NCBI GenBank assembly: GCA_030847615.1
Contig: JAUMIR010000003.1
Coordinates: forward strand, 280,978,265 to 281,042,264
Length of the DNA stretch: 64,000 nucleotides
From: Gambelia wislizenii
Taxonomy: Eukaryota; Chordata; Lepidosauria; Squamata; Crotaphytidae
Direction of reading: 5' to 3'
Positions within the stretch are counted from its first letter, which is position 1; every line of letters begins with the position of its first letter. The translations under genes were made by a program, and so were the position numbers. Below, piece by piece: positions 10,423-21,401 of the stretch. The notes below the pieces were generated by a model. The model had not been told where the DNA came from and searched no databases. It saw only the letters and a program-made list of their open reading frames with translations.

Positions 10423-10930
10423 ATCTCACCCATTGCACCCACAAGGGCGGCTGACAGGGCTCTAGCCTGGGGGCATGAGGGCCTGGGCTTAGGAGGGGGC
10501 CCTGTGTGATACTATTGTAAGTTTTTATTATGTGAATCCTTTTAGTTTTTTTTTTTAAATGAATATTACTTTGGTGTCATCATTTTAAAAAAAAGAAAGC
10601 AAGTAGGTGCAGGAAATACTTACTGCTCATGTTCTTAAGGATGGTATACTGTTAGGTTACACATAATAGAGTTTACTGTATAGAACCCATATTCATTTTT
10701 GAAGAATTACTTCCACATGACCTTTGATTTCCATGAAAAGACATCTGAAGAACCTACCTTAACAAATATGAAAATGCTTCCTGGAGCAACTACAACACAC
10801 CTGGCTGCTATGTTAAGGTGCTTAGTTAAATTTGGATGGGAAGGATTCATTTATAACTAGTCTGATGTGGCTCTGTGAAACTTGATGCACTCCAGTTTTA
10901 TTATGTGAGCATTTTTTTTTCTGTTTGCAG

Positions 10931-11102
10931 TGGTAAACAAGTCCGGCTAAGAAGTAATGATGGGCCAATGGCTTGGATCGTTGGAATAGATGATTTGGGA
11001 TTCCTGCAAGTTCATGAGGAAGGCAAAGATGTAGTAACTGTGCACCCAGATGGCAATTCTTTTGACATGCTGAGAAACCTTATAATTCCAAAGCAGCAGT
11101 AG
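10931..11102 (+). CDS. HLCS: HLCS terminal coding exon
   Basis: Last coding exon of HLCS after the acceptor ctgtttgcag. The first base completes AGT (serine), giving [13 protein letters not shown], then [15 protein letters not shown] and [13 protein letters not shown], ending LIIPKQQ and a TAG at 11100-11102. This is the small C-terminal beta-barrel-like domain of biotin protein ligases, which contributes to substrate holding. The vertebrate protein ends with a closely similar [14 protein letters not shown] block, so the stop is at the expected place. A variant polyadenylation hexamer ATTAAA lies at 11532-11537, a possible but unproven 3' end. Confidence 0.97.
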
Positions 11103-12500
11103 TTTCTCAATGTAGTGAAACAGTTGCTGTATCAGAAGACCTTTTTATGTTCAGCACTTAGAGCTATGGTATATTGGTGGGGGAAGTGTATCAAACTCAA
11201 GGATAGAGGCAAAGGCTAGAAGAAAGAAACAGTACATACCAAGCAAAACACTGAGCTTTGCATTACTTAATTGTCCTTTAACAACCTGGGATTTGAAGCT
11301 TTTCTTCCCCCCACCCCACCTTCTGTATGAGAGAAGCTTTATTGTCAGCCTAAATTCCAATTTTTGGCATGAAAAACTTAACTAACATTTGCCCCTCAAG
11401 ACTGTGTTATCCTGTTACTGTAGATTCTTAATATTTCCACTTATAGTATACCTTTACAACTTATATTCATATTATTTTATTTTATATTCATTTATAGTTA
11501 GGGTTGTATTTCACTGCAGATGATGTAGAATATTAAAATAGTAGAATGGAATTACTTGATTTAACAATGTCTCAGTTTGATGTAGGTTTTTAATGCAAAA
11601 TACAGCTGGTTTTTTTTTAAAGTATTAGTTCCATCGCCACTCCTCTATCACATCCCCAAATCAGTGCTTAAAAGAGATTTTAGCTTTGTAGCAAGGGCTT
11701 CGAAGCAGATCTGTTTCACAGTAGTTTATTGCAGCTTTCTTTTGCTAGCATATTTCACACAGTGCACTGCCTACAAGTAGGGTTAATATATATAAAATGA
11801 TCCTGAAACACTTGCCTGCCTTAAAGACTAGCTGCATGTGTTTACTTCTGATAGTTCCTCTATCTTACTTTATGCCAGAGCAGCATACTGGTTTCTATAG
11901 GCATGACAGCACCCTCTTATATATTCTCACATATGTATCTGTAGATATAGATATATGATTATAGATTTTAACAATACACTAAAAGATATGAAAAAAGAAA
12001 AGAAAAAGAAAAAAGATATAGAAAGAGAGAGAAAAGAGGGAAGAAAGAAAAACCAATTACTTCAGATCATCATTTCAGCAGTCATACATACATATAATTA
12101 TCCATACCTCACTTTGTAGCATTAACACAACTTCTCTTCTTTCTATGATCATTTCTTTCTAATCATCAAAACCAAAAGTTACCAAGTCATTCATATATAT
12201 ATATATATATATATATAGCAAAAGTCCATAAGGGGTTTCCAGTGCTTGAGAAATGAACCCTCCTGTACATTCTATGTCCCTGCAGTACACAAAGAGACAC
12301 ACCCCTTTCCCCCATCAGCAGATTCCTTCTTCCCCACAGCTGCTACAGATTCCAGTTGGTTGCTTCACTCTTTGGTAAGATGAACAGGTGGATTCATGCT
12401 AAATTTGCATGTACGCTGTCCAATTCTGGCTCTGTGCATGTCAGTTACTCAGCTAGGCAATACTCTGCGGAGCAGGCAATAGGCTGGAATGACCAGTGTA
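11103..12500 (+). other. HLCS 3' flank: probable 3' UTR and simple repeats
   Basis: No coding sequence. Probably HLCS 3' UTR at first (ATTAAA at 11532-11537), then AT-rich sequence. A purine-rich A/G tract spans about 11983-12052 and an (AT)n run 12193-12217. The extent of the UTR cannot be set from sequence alone. Confidence 0.6.
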
Positions 12501-12519
12501 CCTGACTCACAAATATGGG

Positions 12520-13500
12520 GGTCGTTTACATGGCAAAAGAAATCCTCAAAGAATGCGACAAGAAGCCTGATAGTTCCCACGCATTTCAAAGCAACAGCAC
12601 CCTTTTCAGAAGGAGGGGGTGCAAAAAACCCATAAGTCGCGCAATATCAGCTTTCGCTAGTTTTCCAGACTTTTTTGATTAAGTTCGCGAAAATGTGCAT
12701 AATTGGCCATGGGAACTAACCATCGTGTAAACTGGCATCTACCTTTTCGAATTACTATGAGCAGAGCTGAATCCTGATTGGTTGGAGTGACCATTGTGCC
12801 TTATCCGAATAGACTGAGGGGTTGGAGAGAAGAAACTCACCCTTCTTCTGCTTGCAGCCCACTTTGGAAAATCTGCTCTGAGCCTTTCCTGTCTGTTTCA
12901 AAGGAAGGCTTTGGGGGTTGGGAAGACAATCAGGACTAGCCCGTTTCGCTGGTGTGTGCGTGTGTATGTGTGTACATTCGTGTGTGCGGGGAAACAGCCG
13001 ATCGCATGTTCGTCCTTTTGTTTGTTTGCCCTTCCCTTCACTTGCCTTTATTCAAGGCTTTGGAGGCAGGGAAGATGATCAGGTATGGGGCTAGCCCCTG
13101 CTTCTGTGCTGTGTGTTTGTGTATGCATGCGTGAAGGAAAGGGAAGGGAAGGGAAGGAGATCGCTCCACCATGCTTTTGCTTGTTCGTGCTTTCATTCAC
13201 TCGTTTCGGGAAGACGGGGAAGTTGACGGATCGCTCTTTCGATCTTTTGTTTATTTGTGCTTTTCTTCCCTCTCATTATTTATGGTCTCCATGACCCCCT
13301 CCTTGCTCCCTCCCCACCTCCTGCCTGACTTTAATCATCTGGAAGCGACCCCCCCACCTTTGCCTGTGTAAACTAAGGAAAACCGAAACTGGCTCCATCT
13401 TCCGAATAAGCTAGAATTCGTGTGATTTATGCGCCCCTGATGCGAAAGAACAGTAATCCACAATCTTGCGAATTTTTTCCTGTCGTGGAACCGGCCCCAT
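12520..13500. repeat. CpG-bearing unclassified repeat with ~145-bp tandem units
   Basis: Unlike its AT-rich surroundings this segment has many CG dinucleotides (for example aagttcgcgaaaatg, gatcgctcttt). Within it, three diverged tandem units begin at about 12921, 13071 and 13210 with the shared start gaagayratcagg / aagacgggg, each followed by a tgtgtgtttgtgt-type stretch, a gatcgc word and ttttgtttgttt. Unit spacing is about 150 then 140 bases. No ORF with recognisable similarity. It could be a non-autonomous DNA transposon; no terminal repeats were identified. Confidence 0.5.
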
Positions 13501-13706
13501 GGTCATGAGTCCCTCTGCTGATGAGGACCAAGTTCTTCATTTAAGAATGGGAAGCAACAGCCCGCATAAACTACATTGCTTTGGTTTGTGAGAGTATTAG
13601 GAGTACCTTGCTGTTTTCAAAGTTTTCTTTTTTAAACTGGTGGCTCAGAAGAATGGGAGTATTCATGAGGATATGTGGCTGTCTTTCCCCCCCAACCTGC
13701 TTTTTA

Positions 13707-13737
13707 AAATAATAATAATAATAATAATAATAATAAT
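13707..13737. repeat. (AAT)n microsatellite
   Basis: Ten copies of the trimer aat following a T-run. Confidence 0.95.
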
Positions 13738-15821
13738 CAGTTTTTCATTGATTTTCAGTTCTTTCAGTTCATGTATTCAAGACCTTAACCTATTTGTATT
13801 CCTTGGTTTGCCTTTTTTGTGTGTGTGCCTTGTGTTATTGCAGGAGATAGTGGGCCTGAAGGAGTGGTTTTATGGTTTTGAATTAGTCAGAGACTCCCCC
13901 ACTTCCCCCCCCCTTGAAATCATGATCTAATTGACTCTGAATCCTGTGACAGCTAAGCTCTCATTTCTCTGCAATCCACTGTACCATCTCTACTGAGCAC
14001 CAGATGCCCCTAGTTAATTAAACTGAAGGTTCTTTCACAATCTATGATTTCATAATCTCGTCTAGTTTGAATGTTCAAGTCTCCTGATCACGACTAATAA
14101 TTTAGTAATGAAACACCCAACAAAAATAAGACTCAAAATATATTCAACCTCTTGCAGTGTTTTCCAGCATGATACATGTATATTCTTCTAGACTTTGCAG
14201 CATAAGCCAAGCGAACTCACACTTGGAACCCTCTTCACCTAGGCTGTAGTCTGAAACTACTGTAATTCTTGCATTTCAGGGAGCTGTAAGTAACCTGACC
14301 TCCTAATGAGAGCTGCCATGGATTCTAACAGATTCCCTCATGTTCAGTTAAAAAAATGCCCTCTCAAAAGCATGCCTGGCTTGTAGCCAATAGTCCAGTT
14401 CATAAAGAATTGGAAAATAAGTAGATTGGCTCAAATATAAGTTCAAGAAGTCTTAAAGAAAGAAAAAAAGTTGGCTTGTTATGGTGGATTAGCATAATCC
14501 TTGCATATTCGTAGTTTGGTAGGTCAGCTATAAATTACTGGAGATTAAGTTATCCAACCATTGACAGTGAGGATTTTGATTTCTGTTACATGAAGTTTCC
14601 TGTGCAGTGTCATCCATAAATATTTCTTGGAATAATACTTGGTTAATCAGCAAATAATAAAATAATTACATTTGCTTTTTAAAAAACTGATTTAAATTGT
14701 TAGAAGGTAGCTATTTGCAAATGTCTGAGGGGCTGGAATTTCAAAGCTCTGTTTTTCATTTATAGACATTATTATTGATTTTACAGCTCAAGTGATTGTT
14801 AAACCTGAATTTGTGTAATGAAACTGATGGAAATTCCAGCAATATGTTTTGACTGTTTTTTAATCCTATTGTGACCATTCTGCCTTACTGTCTTACTTCA
14901 CCACTTCTAAGTGCATGATTCATGCTATTACTTGTTAGCTACAGAATTAGTAGAATCAGGGCTAAGCAACTCTTGAGAGGGGGCTGTCTAAACTTCTGGC
15001 CCAAGCAGTCAATCCATCTGTTCCTCCATTTCTCCTACATGCCTCCAAACATGTCCCTCTTGAAAGGTATAAGCCTTTATTATTATGCATCTAGGGCAAT
15101 TCCAGAATAGCATGACTGTCCTTTCTGACTTTCCTCCTGCCTGTGGGTGCCATATTTTATTACTGAAGCACAGAACATAAGGAAGTGCCTTCTCATGTAT
15201 CCAAATATTTATAAAATATAAAGAAGGACAAGTCTTGCTAATGACTTTCTGGTTTGTCGAAAGGGAAAGCTTTGCTTCACTGTTCTTTAAGAATTGTAAA
15301 AGATTATCACAGTTTCTCATCACAGGGTCCCTACAAAATTTATAACCAATTGATAAGCAAAATGATAGAGCAGCAACTGGCTAAAAAATCAGGAAGCAGA
15401 AGACAGCATATATCAATTGTTTTCGAACTAGAATGTGTTTTAGCTTGTGATAAATGCTAGCCAAATTGTGGAGTACTCAGGATTATTCAGGAGGGTAAAA
15501 TTCCAATTCTGAGCAGGCTATAAAATGCTCAAAAGGATATTTCCAAACTAAGTGACAGAATGAGAGATCAGACTCAGATTTTAAACTGCAAAGTGCGACA
15601 AAAGGTCCTAATGATACATGTGCTGCTGGGTTATCTTATGTTTTTTTGACTAATGGATTTGTTAATTGATTACATTTTGCTAATTTACATATACTGTACT
15701 CTAACTATGACATTTTTTATTTCTCTGGGATGAAGCACACATGACAACATGCACCATTAGGAGGTTCCTGCCGATAGTGATGGAGAATGATTCTTCTAAG
15801 ATGGCACTTGTAATTTGCACA
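13738..15821. other. Intergenic sequence, no gene recognised
   Basis: About 2.1 kb of AT-rich unique-looking sequence between HLCS and the RTE-like LINE. Only short, unsupported ORFs; no recognised repeat family or conserved motif. Confidence 0.6.
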
Positions 15822-15832
15822 TATTTAAATGT
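15822..15832. repeat. Target site duplication, left copy (RTE-like LINE)
   Basis: TATTTAAATGT, identical to 19819-19829. It abuts the LINE 3' end on the minus strand. Confidence 0.93.
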
Positions 15833-15861
15833 CTCTCTGGCTTTTCTTCGCAAACGAAGAT

Positions 15862-18800
15862 TCAGGAAGGACTCATCCCGCGCCTTCTGCAAGCGCGCTG
15901 ATGACTAAAAAGGCCAATCCGAGATAAACAAGTCCGGTTGCAAAAAGTGCAGCAGAAGGTCTCCTTGGGTGATGTTTTTGGGTTGTGATTCTTTCTGCAT
16001 TGTCGTTTCTCTTCAAGACTTGTTCGTCGTGAGTTCTCAAATAAGGCTGCAGCATTGTGGATAGTGCGTCTCCATGCCTCCCGATGTGAGGCCAGGGCGG
16101 ACCACCGTTGGTGATCAATCTGGCCAAGCCTGAGATGTTGTTTCAGGGAGTCCTTGTATCGCTTTTTTGGAGCGCCCTTCCCACGCTGACCCGTGGCGAG
16201 TTCACCGTAGAGTAGTATTTTTGGGAGGCGATGGTCCTCCATCCTAGAAACGTGCCCTGCCCAGCGCAGCTGTGTTCTCAATATCATGGCCTCAATGCTG
16301 GTGATCCCTGCTTGTTCAAGGACAGCAACATTCGTCACATAGTCAGTCCAGTGTATATTTAGGATTGTGCGTAGACAGCGCTGATGAAAGCGCTCGAGGA
16401 GTCGTAGGTGGTGGCGATAGGTAACCCATGTTTCAGATCCATAAAGGAGGATAAACAGTACGATGGCTCTATACACACTGATTTTTGTGCTTTGCCTCAG
16501 GTGTTTATTGCTCCAGACTCTTTTGTGAAGTCTTCCAAATGCACTATATGCCTTTGCTAATCTGTGATCGATCTCTTTGTCAATCTTGGCATCTTAGGAG
16601 ATGATGCTTCCCAGGTAGGTGAACTGCTGAACGGACTTGAGCACTGATTTGCTGACGGCAATGTGGGGATGGTAGTGTTCGTCCTGTGGTGCAGGCTGGT
16701 AAAGAACTTCTGTTTTCTTCAGGTTGACTTCTAGCCCAAACAGCTCTGCAGCTGTTGCAAAGCAGGACGTTAGGCGCTGCAGAGCTGCTTCTGTGTGGGC
16801 AACAAGGGCAGCATCATCGGCGAAGAGCAGCTCATGGACTAGATAGTTTAGAGTCTTAGTGTGAGCCCTCAGACGGCTTAAGTTAAACAAGCTACCATCA
16901 GTACGGTAGCGTATATAGATGCCGTCGTCTTCTTCAAGCTCTGCCATAGCCCTTTGGAGCATCGTGCTAAAGAAGATTGTAAATAAAGTTGGTGCAAGAA
17001 CACAACCTTGCTTCACTCCATTAGTTATTAGAAAGGGCTCTGAAAGAGCATCGCCATATCTGACTTGACCACGCTGGCCCTCGTGTAGCAAGATAATCAT
17101 TTTAAGGAATTTGGGGGGACATCCTAGTTTTTCCAGGATCTGCCACAGACCTTTTCTACTTACAGTGTCAAAGGCTTTGGTGAGGTCGACAAATGTTACA
17201 TAGAGACCCTTGTTCTGCTCCCTACATTTTTCTTGCAGTTGCCTAAGGGCAAATACCATGTCTGTAGTACTCCTATTGGCTCTGAAGCCACATTGGCTTT
17301 CAGGGAGAAGTTCTTCTGCAATAGCAGGAACTAATCTGTTCAGGAGTATCCTTGCAAGGATTTTTCCAGCAATAGAGAGCAGTGTTATGCCTCTATAGTT
17401 TGAGCAGTCGGATTTTGCTCCTTTTTTCTTGTACAGGGTGATGATGACTGCGTCTCGGAGGTCTGATGGCAGTTCCCCTTTTTCCCAGCAATTCACAAGG
17501 AATTCGTGGAATTTTTCGTGGAGTGCATGACCTCCGTGTTTCCAAACTTCAGGTGGGATTCCATCAATCCCAGCTGCCTTGCCGTTTTTCATCTGCTGTA
17601 TGGCCATAAGGGTCTCTTCCAAAGTGGGAGCTATGTCCAATTCATTTTTCTTTGGTTTTTGTATCATATATTGGATAGCTGAGGCTTGGACTACTCGGTT
17701 GGCGCTAAAGAGATTTTGAAAATGTTCAGCCCAGCGACTTAGGATGGAGGCTTTATCAGTAATTAATGTTTGACCATCTGTACTGTATAAGGAGCTTTGG
17801 ACCTGATAAGTAGGTCCAAACACTGCTTTAAGAGCTTCATAAAATCCTCTATGATCACCCAGATCTGCACAGCGTTGTGTCTTTTCTGCTAAATTGATCC
17901 ACCACTTGTTCTGCATGTCTCGGAGTTTTTGTTGTAGTTTGCTACATGTGAGGCGGAAAGCTGCTTTTCTTACATGACAGGTTGGCTGGGCGAGGTATGC
18001 CTGGTGAGCAGCTCTCTTCCTTGCCAACAGCTCCTGGATCTCTTGGTTGTTTTCATCAAACCAGTCTTGATTTTTCTTGTGGGAGAACCCGAGGGATTCT
18101 TCTGCAGACTGGAGGATACTGTTTTTGATATGTTGCCAAAGCACTGTAGGAGAAGGATCTGTAGGATGGTCTTCAAGTTTCGTTTGTAGGTTTGCCTGGA
18201 AGTTGTCTCTCATGGTAGCTTGTTGAAGATTGTTGACTTGGAGCCTCTTCTTTAAGATGCCACCCCTCTTAGGTTTGAACTTAAGATGAAGATTTAGTTT
18301 ACATCTGACGAGGCGATGATCTGTTTGGCATTCTGCACTGGGCATCACTCGGGTATGACGGACATCACGAATGTCTCTCTGACGGACTAGAACGTAGTCA
18401 ATGAGGTGCCAATGTTTGGATCGGGGATGCATCCAGGTTGTCTTCAAGCTATCTTTCTGCTGAAAGATTGTGTTTGTAATAGTCAGCTGTTGTTCTGCAC
18501 AGAACTCTAGCAGGAGGCGTCCGTTATCATTGCAATTTCCAACACCATGCTTGCCTAAGACACCTTTCCAGGCTTCGGAGTTCTTTCCTACTCTGGCATT
18601 GAAGTCACCAAGGATAATAATTTTATCTTCTACAGGGACTTTTTGTATGAGTTGGCGTAGGTCTGTGTAGAATTTGTCTTTCTCTACAGGGTCGGCTTGC
18701 ATAGTTGCGGCATATACACTAAAGAGAACAACATGTGGGAGGCGTAAGGAAATAATGCGATCAGAGTGTCCTGTTGGCAAGGTTTCGAGTTTGGAGGCAA

Positions 18801-19020
18801 TGGAGTTTTTAATCATGAAGCCTACTCCTGAAAGATGTTTTTCGGTTTTGGGTTTGCCAGACCAGTAAAGTGTGTAGCCGGCACCATGTTCTTTAAGGCT
18901 GCCTTCCTCATGGAAGCGAACTTCACTAAGAGCAGCGATGTCAATATTAAGCCGTGATAGTTCAAGGGCTATTAGGGCAGAACGACGCTCAGGCCGTCCA
19001 CTATCTTTAGAGTCTTGCAT
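15862..19020 (-). pseudogene. LINE ORF2: endonuclease-RT-zinc finger, one in-frame stop
   Basis: A 1,053-codon frame broken by a single TAA at 16594-16596 (GSIIS*DAKIDKE); both halves stay in the same frame. Homology extends upstream of the first ATG (19018-19020) through KLTLACWNIRT, the usual endonuclease start, so the true N-terminus lies about 20-30 codons earlier or uses a non-ATG start. Order: endonuclease with SEVRFHEEG, ILGDFNARVG and CQTDHRLV; linker; RT with NGKAAGIDGIPPEVW, CGFRANRSTTDMVF, FVDLTKAFDTV, NGVKQGCVLAP and LLFADDAALVAH; then LLYGSETWVTYRHH and a C2H2-like finger CTFCNRTCLSRIGLFSHQRAC region. Very little decay for its size; the element is young. Confidence 0.93.
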
Positions 19021-19818
19021 GGTTCTGATGTTCCAGCATGCAAGTGTCAGTTTATTTACACCTTTGGAGGCCGGTGTGTGCCTTTGTTTCTTTGCCTTGG
19101 TTTGACCGCATCAGAAGATTCCCGTTGGCCGCGGCTAGCCAACCAGGTAGTTGGGGATGAGCTTTCTTTAGGCCACCTTTTCTAGGCCCCTCTCCATATG
19201 GAGCAAGCAGTGCTCTCCTTAAAAAAGGCTGCTTGGTCGTTCAGAATGCTGCCGAACAAGACTGTCATCTCCCGGGTCAGGCTTGAGCGACCAATGTCCT
19301 GAACCGCCTGCATGCAGAGTTGGGGCTGCGGCTTCCAGTGCATCTTTACACCTGCCGGTTTCGTCCCTCGCCAGTCGCTACAGGGCTTTTTTGGAAATGG
19401 ATTTGTCCTTCGAGCCTGTGCAATGGATTTTTCTGGTGGAGCGCAGCGTGCACAGAACTGGCCTCACCCTTTAAACCAGAGATTCATCTGCCGTGGCCTT
19501 GCAAGCATGGACGTGGCAGCGAGGTCCTCGGGCCGTAGGTTTGATTAGAGTTTCCTTCTCTTAGATGGTTGACCTTACAGGGTTGGACGAGCACCATCTG
19601 CCCGGGTTTGGGATTAGAGTTTTCCTTCTCCTAGGACGATTGCCATAAGGCTAGAGAGCCCATCCTGCCCTTTGACGCTCTTTGTCAGACCCTTCGGTTT
19701 TGACCTGTCTGGCATGGGAGACCCTACCGGTGGCTATTATGCCACCGCCAGCATAGCTCAAAACGTCATTAGGGTACGCAAGCCTCTCTCCCACGACAAG
19801 GGGGCGTCAATGGAGAGG
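19021..19818 (-). other. RTE-like LINE 5' region
   Basis: Non-coding 5' part of the LINE on the minus strand up to the target duplication. It is richer in G+C than the flanks. A repeated pair of segments (about 19545-19580 and 19607-19645, sharing gattagagtt and tccttctc with a following tag/gac word) suggests an internal short duplication. Probably holds the internal promoter, but no defined promoter motif can be named. Confidence 0.6.
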
Positions 19819-19829
19819 TATTTAAATGT
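19819..19829. repeat. Target site duplication, right copy (RTE-like LINE)
   Basis: TATTTAAATGT, identical to 15822-15832. Confidence 0.93.
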
Positions 19830-20291
19830 ACTTGTACTAAAACATTACTTTTTAAAAATCGTTTAATCAAGGATGCCTTTTTAGTTGATCAAGATGATTT
19901 TAACTATTAATATAAGTAATTAACTAGGTTAACTCTGCTGCACAGTTTAACAGTAACAACACAGACCTTGGAGTCTGAGCAAAAGGTGTTGAGGCAATAA
20001 AAAGGCAAATTAACATGTATAGACTACTATATCTAGTTCTGGTCATCTTCTCTTATTATAGATCTTGAGAAGACACAGAGGAGATTATCAGACCGGGACA
20101 AATATAGCGTCCCCTGTCTTGCAATCGCCTCTCCCACCCCACTCCTGTCCCTGTTACATTTTTTTTAAAAACTTCAAACCTGCTTTAATTGTGCTTTAAA
20201 AGTACTCCCCACCCCTCTGGCAGTCCAAGAGTGAATGACACTCTCATGGAGCCTCATTCACTTCCTGAAAAGGAAATCCTGGCCGTTCTCG

Positions 20292-21330
20292 CCCATGATA
20301 TTCTTGCAAAAAAGTTAGTAACCTGTGGGCTAGACAATGCAACTGTTAGGTGGATTTGTAATTGGTTGACTGACCGAACCCAAAGGGTAATCACCAATGG
20401 CTCCTCTTCATCCTGGAGAGAAGTCACCAGTGGGGTGCCACAGGGTTCTGTCCTGGGCCCAGTGCTATTCAACATCTTTATCAATGACTTGGATGAGGGA
20501 ATAGAGGGTATGCTTATCAAGTTTGCAGATGACACCAAATTAGGAGGGGTAGCTAATATCGCAGAGGACAAAATCAGAATCCAAAATTACCTCAACAGAT
20601 TAGAAAGCTGGGCCAGTATTAACAAAATGAATTTCAACAGGGAGAAGTGTAGGATACTACACTTGGGCAGTAAAAATGAGATGCACAGATACAGGATGGG
20701 TGATGCATGGCTTGAGGGCAGTATATGCGAAAAGGATCTAGGAGTCTTAGTGGACCACAAGCTGAACATGAGTCAGCAGTGTGATGCAGCAGTTAAAAAA
20801 GCCAATGCGATTCTAGGCTGCATTAATAGGAGTAGAGTGTCTAGATCAAGGGAAGTAATAGTGCCACTCTATTCTGCTTTGGTCAGACCTCACCTGGAAT
20901 ACTGTGTCCAGTTCTGGGCACCACAATTCAGGAAGGATATTGAGAAGCTGGAACGTGTTCAGAGGAGGGTGACCAGGATGGTGGGAGGTCTGAAGCCACG
21001 CCCTATGAGGAGAGGCTTAGGGATCTGTGCATGTTTAGTCTGGAGAAGAGAAGGTTGAGAGGGGACATGATAGCCATGTTTAAATATTTGAAGGGATGCC
21101 ATACTGAGGATGGGGCAAGCTTGTTTTCTGCTGCTCTAGAGACTAGGACACGGTGCAATGGGTTCAAATTACAGGAAAAGAGATTGCCACCTAAACATTA
21201 GGAAGAACTTCCTTGACAGTAAGAGCTGTTTGGAAGTAGAATACACTGCCTCGTAGTGTGGTAGAGTCTCCTTCTTTGGAGGTTTTTAAACAGAGGCTAG
21301 ATGGCCATCTGCCGTGAGGGCTTTGATTGT
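20292..21330 (+). pseudogene. CR1 reverse transcriptase C-terminal part
   Basis: Open from the truncation point to a stop at 21056-21058. Contains [29 protein letters not shown] (catalytic F-A-D-D), then [17 protein letters not shown] and [16 protein letters not shown]. The first bases of the open frame (20189-20290) are not CR1. At about 21,000 the frame is lost at the GLKP/MRRGL junction; the remaining CR1 block ([18 protein letters not shown]) is readable in another frame up to about 21,330. The core RT motif set is intact but the N-terminal half and the endonuclease are absent. Confidence 0.9.
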
Positions 21331-21401
21331 GTAGTCCTGCATGGCAGGAGGGTTGGACTGGATGGCCCTTGAGATCTCTTCCAACTCTATGATTCTATGA
21401 G
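20292..21401 (+). mobile_element. CR1 LINE, 5'-truncated, complete 3' end
   Basis: Plus-strand CR1 that begins inside the RT ([20 protein letters not shown]) and ends with the CR1 terminal octamer repeat attctatg at about 21385-21401. Five-prime truncation is normal for LINE insertions. No clear target duplication was found. Confidence 0.92.

Larger units (their letters stand above)
8869..10930 (+). other. HLCS last intron
   Basis: Intron before the terminal HLCS exon. It contains AT-rich sequence, an interspersed repeat with an internal inverted repeat (9690-10115), a T/G-rich tract (about 10260-10310), a TAGA microsatellite and an A/T tract near 10550-10600. No further coding sequence seen. 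Confidence 0.85.
15833..19818 (-). mobile_element. Near full-length RTE-like non-LTR retrotransposon, 3,986 bp
   Basis: Complete insertion flanked by an exact 11-base target duplication. On the minus strand it starts with a 5' region of roughly 0.8 kb, then one long ORF with endonuclease, RT and a C-terminal zinc finger, and ends with a short (GA)n-like tail directly after the ORF; that simple-repeat tail in place of poly(A) is typical of RTE-group elements. The clade name is uncertain: domain order and tail suggest the RTE group, but a search against a repeat library is needed. A second copy of its 3' end sits at 63902-64000. Confidence 0.9.

Noticed and set aside
13640..13930. 96-codon ORF with poly-Ile
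   Set aside because: Passes through the AAT microsatellite; no similarity and no splice or regulatory context.
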